Source of the DNA: a virus | Length of the DNA: 64,000 nt | IMG/VR virus record: IMGVR_UViG_3300036770_003454 | Span: 1 to 64,000 of that record | Direction: 5' to 3' (one strand) | In this document: piece by piece, positions 61,219 through 64,000 of the stretch | Layout of the letters: every line of letters starts with the position of its first letter | Numbering within the stretch: the stretch's first letter is position 1 | Program-made: the position numbers and the translations under genes | Notes under the pieces: generated by a model | The model's input: the letters and a program-made list of their open reading frames with translations, nothing else | Told to the model about the DNA's origin: nothing | The model's database searches: none

Positions 61219-61408
61219 TTGAAATGCTCTTAAACATATCTTTAACAATGTTTTGCAAATTTATAGTTGCTATAGATAAAACTTTTTGTGAAGAAATTAC
61301 ATCTGTTAAATAATATACACTACTATACAATTTTTCATCTTGAATTGAGTCTGATGTACTAAAAACTACACAATTATAAACATTTCTTATTTTCCTATCC
61401 GGTTTCAT
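61211..61408 (-). CDS. hypothetical 65-residue protein
   Basis: 65 residues (MKPDRKIRNVYNCVVFSTSD ... SVYYLTDVISSQKVLSIATINLQNIVKDMFKSISND). Ends in ND within the recurrent junction. Function unknown. Confidence 0.6.
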   Translation of the reverse strand: MKPDRKIRNVYNCVVFSTSDSIQDEKLYSSVYYLTDVISSQKVLSIATINLQNIVKDMFKSISND

Positions 61409-61458
61409 TTATCACCTTTAGTACCATACTTTTCTAGTTTCTCTACAATGTCAGTCAT
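61405..61458 (-). CDS. 17-residue coupling ORF
   Basis: MTDIVEKLEKYGTKGDK, ATGA-coupled to the gene downstream and overlapping FNND-stop upstream. It may be a leader that passes ribosomes along, or a real small peptide. Confidence 0.35.
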   Translation of the reverse strand: MTDIVEKLEKYGTKGDK

Positions 61459-61699
61459 TATTAAACTCTTTCATGAATTCTGGTGTCATTAGTTCTAATG
61501 CTTGTTGATAAATAAAATCATCTAGCACATAAGGTATCGTATCATTTTCAACCATGAACTTCACATCAAGCAAAATTCTCTCTAAAGAAAGTCTCAATCT
61601 AACGATTTCACCAATTACTTGTTGCCTGACATCATCTCTTGGAAATCCAAAATCATCCTTGATATTCATATTATTCAGTAGTTCAATAATATCAGTCAT
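61451..61699 (-). CDS. MTDI-type hypothetical protein 2
   Basis: 82 residues (MTDIIELLNNMNIKDDFGFP ... VIGEIVRLRLSLERILLDVKF). Begins in the same ATGACTGATAT junction. Function unknown. Confidence 0.6.
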   Translation of the reverse strand: MTDIIELLNNMNIKDDFGFPRDDVRQQVIGEIVRLRLSLERILLDVKFMVENDTIPYVLDDFIYQQALELMTPEFMKEFNND

Positions 61700-61964
61700 C
61701 CTTATATTTCTCTACCAATCCGTTGTCATAATTATCTTTCCACCAAAAAAGACACGTCGTATAATACTTTGCCATACTATCAGGCAAAAAAGATTTTACT
61801 TGATTTTCAATTTGAATTTTAGGATTCCATTGAATCCATTTTTTGTTCCAATAAATTGCTTTAAACAAATCACATTTTTGTTCTAAATTAAAATATACAC
61901 ACATGTAATAACCAGAAACAGATGGGATATTTTCAGGATAATTGACCCAATTATATTTTTTCAT
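61692..61964 (-). CDS. DUF551-like small protein
   Basis: 90 residues from ATG 61964 (GAGG six bases upstream, TAATG junction). WVNYPENIPSVSGYYMCVYFN ... AIYWNKKWIQW ... FLPDSMAKYYTTCLFW fits the Trp/Pro DUF551 pattern of phage proteins. Function unknown. Confidence 0.55.
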   Translation of the reverse strand: MKKYNWVNYPENIPSVSGYYMCVYFNLEQKCDLFKAIYWNKKWIQWNPKIQIENQVKSFLPDSMAKYYTTCLFWWKDNYDNGLVEKYKDD

Positions 61965-62206
61965 TATTTCCTCATCCACTTATCTTTGATTGATCTACGT
62001 AACCAATGCTTTCCATCTTTAGGTGAATTCCATGCGTTTCCAAAATTCTCTTTATCAGGTAGAACCATATTATCATAGTCCACAGCACTTGTCAATCTGT
62101 GTTTGACAACTCTCCGTTCTCTCTTATGCTCTTGAATTTTAAATGGTTTATCGGATGGAGATTTTGTGTTACCGGATATTGGTGTCTTCTTTCTGGATCT
62201 GGACAT
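61964..62206 (-). CDS. small basic protein
   Basis: 80 residues, Lys/Arg-rich (MSRSRKKTPISGNTKSPSDK, RRVVKHRL, HWLRRSIKDKWMRK). Similar small basic proteins are found in phages and bacteria; nucleic-acid binding is likely. Confidence 0.65.
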   Translation of the reverse strand: MSRSRKKTPISGNTKSPSDKPFKIQEHKRERRVVKHRLTSAVDYDNMVLPDKENFGNAWNSPKDGKHWLRRSIKDKWMRK

Positions 62207-62435
62207 TAGATTTCTCCTTCAAATCTAGTTCATTAGTAATAGTCATACCGCCTGCTAGATATAATGGCATATAGGCATCACCACCAAATCCCATCTTATT
62301 ATAAATGAGATATCTAAAGGTTCCACCTTCAATAGCATTATCTACAATATTTTCCATTACCCAAGCAGTGATTGCTAATTTAGTTCTATAATCACAGTTC
62401 TTGACTAATTCATCTAATTCAGTAAATTCAGACAT
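62169..62435 (-). CDS. hypothetical 88-residue protein
   Basis: 88 residues (MSEFTELDELVKNCDYRTKL ... WVMENIVDNAIEGGTFRYLIYNKMGFGGDAYMPLYLAGG). Its start lies in the ELEN-V junction of the array. Overlaps the basic protein gene by 38 bp. Confidence 0.6.
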   Translation of the reverse strand: MSEFTELDELVKNCDYRTKLAITAWVMENIVDNAIEGGTFRYLIYNKMGFGGDAYMPLYLAGGMTITNELDLKEKSNVQIQKEDTNIR

Positions 62436-62622
62436 TTTCTAGTTCCTTATAAATGGCATTATTAGTGATATTCCAAGTGATATTATAAGTGACCTCATAA
62501 GCTGGAAACAAAGTAACATTTTTAGTGGAATTATCAATGATATGATAAGCAGCATGATGGGTGGCAATATCAGTCGAATTCCAAGTCGAAATTCTAATGG
62601 CATCTTTGATTTTATTCAACAT
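62428..62622 (-). CDS. array protein 1 (N/T-rich, ends ELENV)
   Basis: 64 residues. MLNKIKDAIRISTWNSTDIA ... VTYNITWNITNNAIYKELENV: runs of xN[AIV]T tetrads and the array C-terminus. Function unknown. Confidence 0.6.
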   Translation of the reverse strand: MLNKIKDAIRISTWNSTDIATHHAAYHIIDNSTKNVTLFPAYEVTYNITWNITNNAIYKELENV

Positions 62623-62800
62623 GTTCTAGTTCCTTTTCAATTTCATTGAATATAACATTATCAAGAATACTGCGTGTGAAATGAAAATAATCAGTAAAAT
62701 ATAAAACTGACCATGTTGCTTCTTTTGTAGCACGGTAAATTGATACATCAAGAATTAATCTATTATATGTATTAATATCATCTACGATTTTATTTGACAT
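62612..62800 (-). CDS. array protein 2 (ends ELEHVE)
   Basis: 62 residues starting MSNKIVDDINTYNRLIL, ending IEKELEHVE. Fewer tetrad repeats than its neighbours. Starts inside the previous gene's ELEHV codons. Confidence 0.6.
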   Translation of the reverse strand: MSNKIVDDINTYNRLILDVSIYRATKEATWSVLYFTDYFHFTRSILDNVIFNEIEKELEHVE

Positions 62801-62981
62801 GTTCTAGTTCTCTTTTGATAGCAGTCAAAATACAAGATATTGATGTATCTGTTTTATGTAAAATAACATATGAAGTAGAATAATAAACAGGTTTCCATGT
62901 ATCATTTGAAGTGGCAGCAGTAACAGTTCTGCCGATGTTATTTGTTATATTCCTAATTTCATTCCATGTTTTATCTGACAT
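62790..62981 (-). CDS. array protein 3 (ends RELEHVK)
   Basis: 63 residues starting MSDKTWNEIRNITNNIGRTVTA, ending AIKRELEHVK. Same junctions and layout as the other array members. Confidence 0.6.
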   Translation of the reverse strand: MSDKTWNEIRNITNNIGRTVTAATSNDTWKPVYYSTSYVILHKTDTSISCILTAIKRELEHVK

Positions 62982-63177
62982 TATACAGAGTCTCTTTTAT
63001 TTGAAGACGAAGAGAATCAAATGTTGCTTCTGTCATTCGTTCTCTTACATTATCAAGTACTATATCTTGTAAATAATCACGTGTCAAATCATCCAAAAAG
63101 GTCATTGTTGAAGTTCCGAAATAATGTGTGCCTACTTTATGTGTTTTGATTTTCACAAAGTTCACTGGTTTAGACAT
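62971..63177 (-). CDS. hypothetical 68-residue protein in the array
   Basis: 68 residues (MSKPVNFVKIKTHKVGTHYF ... TFDSLRLQIKETLYNVR), not repetitive, but placed in the array with an overlapping start. Function unknown. Confidence 0.6.
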   Translation of the reverse strand: MSKPVNFVKIKTHKVGTHYFGTSTMTFLDDLTRDYLQDIVLDNVRERMTEATFDSLRLQIKETLYNVR

Positions 63178-63400
63178 GTTCTAGTTCTCTTTTGATAGCA
63201 TTCCCAGTAGCATTAAAAGTGACATTCCAAATGGCATTATCAGTGGCATTCCAAGTAACATTATAAGTGACATTATAAGTAGCATTATAAGTGACAGTTC
63301 TAGTGGCATTATCAGTGACAGTTCTAGTGGCATTATCAGTGGCAATCCAAGTTGCATTTCTAGTGACATACCAAATGGCATTCTTTGTTTTATTTGACAT
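63170..63400 (-). CDS. array protein 4, tetrad-repeat (ends RELEHV)
   Basis: 76 residues. MSNKTKNAIWYVTRNATWIA followed by an almost continuous xN[AV]T / xTVT tetrad repeat to residue 66, then AIKRELEHV. At DNA level a 24-bp unit is repeated near-perfectly at about 63291-63345. The most regular member of the array. Confidence 0.65.
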   Translation of the reverse strand: MSNKTKNAIWYVTRNATWIATDNATRTVTDNATRTVTYNATYNVTYNVTWNATDNAIWNVTFNATGNAIKRELEHV

Positions 63401-63575
63401 GTTCTAGTTCCCTATCAATAGCATTCCTAATTGCGTTAAAAGTAGAATCACTTGTGGCATTCAAAATGACATTAATTGTGATATTTCTAGTGACATCCAA
63501 AGTAACATCACATGTGACATTCTTAGTAGCAACATAAATAGCATTGACCGTTACATCATTGATTTTACCTATCAT
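63390..63575 (-). CDS. array protein 5 (ends RELEHVK)
   Basis: 61 residues from ATG 63575 (GGAGAATTTG upstream, the only array member with a clear ribosome site). MIGKINDVTVNAIYVATKNV, tetrad repeats, AIDRELEHVK. It heads the array, so ribosomes may enter here and pass on by coupling. Confidence 0.6.
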   Translation of the reverse strand: MIGKINDVTVNAIYVATKNVTCDVTLDVTRNITINVILNATSDSTFNAIRNAIDRELEHVK

Positions 63576-63590
63576 CAAATTCTCCATATG

Positions 63591-63615
63591 AAAAGAGTCC
63601 CAGTTACGGGACTCT
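63591..63615 (-). terminator. hairpin after the 115-residue gene
   Basis: AGAGTCCC / GGGACTCT with a six-base loop and a short TTTTC tail. A weak terminator or attenuator before the array. Confidence 0.55.
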
Positions 63616-63622
63616 CTCAGTA

Positions 63623-63970
63623 TCAATCTTCAACTCTTCTATATCCTTCTGGTACATACTCCCTCTGACGGCGAACATGATATGTTCCCTTCTCAAATAG
63701 AATGGGTTCATGTGTATCATAATCACGGAGATGCTCTAGAGCAACAGGATCATTTACAACAAGTAGACAATCCATGATAGAGTCAGGAAGTTGATACATC
63801 TTTACCTTCTCCTTCTCCATCACATGATTATGACCAGTCTCGGAGTGGGTAACAACTACATACTTACCAACTGGCGGCACTTCAACAGCATTTGCAGGAA
63901 TTGGTGTATCAATGCGACGGATGTAAATATCACCTTGAGCCGCACAATTAACAAATCGACGAATATTCAT
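63623..63970 (-). CDS. conserved phage protein next to DUF932-type systems
   Basis: 115 residues from ATG 63970 (TTAGGAGAAATAAA upstream). NCAAQGDIYIRRID, VGKYVVVTHSETGHNHVM (conserved HSETGH-H block), VNDPVALEHLRDYDTHEPILFEKGTYHVRRQREYVPEG. A conserved phage family of unknown function with His-rich core. A frame eight codons longer at the N-terminus lacks a ribosome site. Confidence 0.75.
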   Translation of the reverse strand: MNIRRFVNCAAQGDIYIRRIDTPIPANAVEVPPVGKYVVVTHSETGHNHVMEKEKVKMYQLPDSIMDCLLVVNDPVALEHLRDYDTHEPILFEKGTYHVRRQREYVPEGYRRVED

Positions 63971-64000
63971 TTTATTTCTCCTAAGTTTTTCCATGTTAAG

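Noticed and set aside
63170-63400. N-x-T tetrads as glycosylation sequons
   Set aside because: The protein is cytoplasmic as far as seen, with no signal peptide; the pattern follows from a 12-bp DNA repeat.

Overview
The window is part of the genome of a large, strictly lytic, T4-type contractile-tailed phage (myovirus). The base composition is strongly AT-rich. The T4-type core is recognisable gene by gene: baseplate genes 6, 8, 25, 48, 53, hub/spike genes with a PAAR tip, head-completion gene 4, gene 26 and a gene 51-like frame, ssDNA-binding gp32, helicase loader gp59 and late-transcription factor gp33. The wider set (PhoH, speD, 2OG-Fe(II) oxygenase, S74-terminated fibres, a 2129-residue baseplate protein) is that of the marine/cyanophage-like branch of T4-like phages. 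The host is inferred, not seen. A circularly permuted two-piece tmRNA whose tag begins ANDN points to an alphaproteobacterium.

Layout. 1-10.2 kb: minus-strand tail-fibre and virion-decoration genes, including an incomplete repeat fibre at the left edge, a 912-residue solenoid fibre ending in a self-cleaving S74 chaperone, a GT-A glycosyltransferase and several small virion proteins. 10.2-29.4 kb: minus-strand baseplate block, read from gp48 through gp53, hub, split gp5 spike, PAAR tip, gp25, gp6, a gp7-like protein, gp8 and the giant protein. 29.4 kb: a palindromic TATAAATA late promoter divides this block from a plus-strand block (29.5-36.4 kb) with gene 4, a tube-like protein, genes 26/51 with a possible -1 frameshift, and a 1433-residue tail protein carrying three hydrolase-like domains. 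36.4-39.3 kb: replication/late-transcription block 32-59-(unknown)-33-speD. 39.3-42 kb: endolysin, tmRNA, 2OG oxygenase, P-loop kinase. 42-51.3 kb: short early-type genes, most preceded by their own strong sigma70 promoter and followed by a hairpin terminator; these include a methyltransferase/nuclease pair, a DUF932 gene, a tRNA, a SprT-like protease, phoH and rnh. 51.4-56.6 kb: a sugar operon with almost a full nucleotide-activated heptose pathway plus an epimerase, a glycosyltransferase and a methyltransferase. 56.6-64 kb: glutaredoxin and about thirty very small overlapping genes, including an HNH endonuclease, zinc-ribbon proteins, an RMF/CrpP-like protein and a tandem array with repeated gene junctions.

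How it works together. Early genes appear to be read by host sigma70 polymerase (TTGACA, 17 bp, TATAGT). Late genes appear to use gp33 with the T4-type late promoter TATAAATA. The tmRNA promoter fits both classes. Host translation is a recurrent target (tmRNA, tRNA, RMF-like protein), and host surface or virion sugars are another (heptose operon, fibre-linked glycosyltransferase).
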